This document shows, one piece after another, positions 7,482 to 7,617 of a stretch of 7,617 nucleotides of DNA. The stretch's first letter is position 1. Each line of letters starts with the position of its first letter. The notes beneath the pieces were generated by a model. The model was given only the letters and a program-made list of their open reading frames with translations, was not told where the DNA came from and made no database searches. The stretch comes from Pseudomonadota bacterium (lineage in GTDB: Bacteria; Pseudomonadota; Alphaproteobacteria; Rhizobiales; Hyphomicrobiaceae): assembly GCA_021813195.1 (NCBI GenBank), contig JAKALI010000179.1:1-7617 (forward strand), written 5' to 3'. The translations under genes were made by a program, and so were the position numbers.

Positions 7482-7498
7482 GCAGCGGCAAAGTTATG
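7470..7498. repeat. Perfect 29-bp palindrome at the right end
   Basis: CATAACTTTGCCGC (7470-7483), one A, then GCGGCAAAGTTATG (7485-7498) are exact inverted copies. The palindrome is formed by the inner halves of two head-to-head transposase sites and starts 16 bp after the tniQ stop. No T-run follows on either strand, so it does not look like an ordinary intrinsic terminator. Confidence 0.9.
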
Positions 7499-7510
7499 GG
7501 TAAAGTTACA
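7483..7510 (-). repeat. Right terminal inverted repeat (28 bp)
   Basis: It ends GGGTAAAGTTACA and is the exact reverse complement of 2015-2042. It marks the right tip of the element. Confidence 0.95.
7487..7504 (-). promoter_or_regulatory. Right-end TnsB-type terminal site
   Basis: This is the reverse complement of left-end site 1, with the same 6-bp distance from the tip. Transposase binding is inferred. Confidence 0.75.
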
Positions 7511-7515
7511 GGTAC
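7511..7515. repeat. Right 5-bp target-site copy (GGTAC, imperfect)
   Basis: It reads GTACC on the methyltransferase strand and pairs with GCACT at the left end. The two differ at two wobble positions only. Confidence 0.6.
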
Positions 7516-7617
7516 GCTTGCCCTCACCCTCCGCGTAATCGTACGGCGGATTGACCATCGCTACCTGGAATGCATGATGCGGCATTCGCGCTTGGGCATA
7601 ATCCAAGTGCAGGACGC
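7511..7617 (-). pseudogene. Proximal fragment of an NPPY adenine-specific DNA methyltransferase, interrupted by the transposon
   Basis: Minus-strand reading gives HLDYAQARMPHHAF, then VNPPYDYAEGEGKRT up to the transposon tip. NPPY (codons at 7541-7552) is motif IV, the catalytic loop of N6-adenine methyltransferases. The preceding LDYAQARMPHHAF fits the acidic D-Y/F region before it. The pattern NPPYD(x)nGEGKR-x-E-x2-FL resembles the DUF6094-type methyltransferases found on mobile or plasmid-like DNA. The gene's 5' part lies beyond the window edge, so its length and start cannot be given. Reading continues past the insertion into the right end, antisense to tniQ, adding about 52 foreign residues before a stop at 7352-7354. 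The product would lack its C-terminal half and is probably non-functional. Confidence 0.75.

Larger units (their letters stand above)
2015..7510 (+). mobile_element. Complete, cargo-free Tn7-like transposon (tnsAB-tnsC-tniQ)
   Basis: The element is delimited by perfect 28-bp terminal inverted repeats with TGT/ACA tips. It carries multiple internal copies of an 18-bp transposase-site motif at both ends, and 5-bp near-identical target copies flank it. The gene set is a TnsA-TnsB fusion, a TnsC-like ATPase and a TniQ protein, all co-oriented with overlapping or 2-bp junctions. No passenger gene fits: only 237 bp precede tnsAB and 56 bp follow tniQ. TnsA-type nuclease residues are present, which in this family implies cut-and-paste movement rather than cointegrate formation. 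No Cas12k, Cascade or CRISPR sequence is present, so targeting should be TniQ-driven. All catalytic residues I can check are intact, so it may be active. It interrupts a methyltransferase gene. Confidence 0.92.

Noticed and set aside
2015..7510. CRISPR-associated transposon (CAST)
   Set aside because: No Cas12k, Cascade gene or repeat-spacer array fits in the element; the only repeats are end-located transposase sites.

Overview
The window is dominated by one apparently complete Tn7-like transposon, 2015-7510 (5,496 bp). It is bounded by perfect 28-bp terminal inverted repeats that begin TGT and end ACA. Between the ends lie only transposition genes, all on the + strand and tightly packed: an 889-aa TnsA-TnsB fusion transposase (2252-4921), a 383-aa TnsC/TniB-type AAA+ ATPase (4924-6075) and a 460-aa TniQ/TnsD-type target selector (6072-7454). 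No cargo gene, Cas gene or CRISPR array is visible. Six copies of an 18-bp motif (core CATAANTTTGCC) mark the likely TnsB-binding sites: four in the left end and two in the right end, where the pair is head-to-head and forms a 29-bp palindrome.

The DNA flanking the element is a broken gene on the - strand. To the right (7617 down to 7511) is an adenine-methyltransferase fragment carrying the NPPY catalytic motif. To the left (2014 down to 1944) a short fragment continues the same protein. Removing the element plus one 5-bp target copy joins the halves in frame as NPPYDYAEGEGKRTEYEFLP. The two 5-bp target copies differ at two bases, and both differences are synonymous in the methyltransferase frame. 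The conserved NPPY codons lie about 30-42 bp outside the right end, much as the glmS recognition segment lies beside the right end of Tn7. I infer that this methyltransferase family may be the element's attachment site.

Left of the transposon, 86-1943 is visibly AT-richer. It holds a probable two-gene operon for exported proteins of unknown function: a 221-aa six-cysteine protein (361-1026) and a 276-aa protein with an internally duplicated domain and a proline/threonine-rich tail (1066-1896). The first 85 bases may be the GC-rich 3' end of another gene. The methyltransferase remnant stops being recognisable after about 15-20 codons, so a second rearrangement boundary lies near 1944-1970.

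The host is probably a bacterium of the Chloroflexota or a similar group. This guess rests on the style of the TniQ C-terminal region, the PTPTP-type tail of the exported protein and the gene mixture. It is tentative, because nothing here is a phylogenetic marker. In operation, TniQ would select the target, TnsC would bridge target and transposase, and the TnsA and TnsB parts of the fusion would cut both strands at each end, giving cut-and-paste movement.
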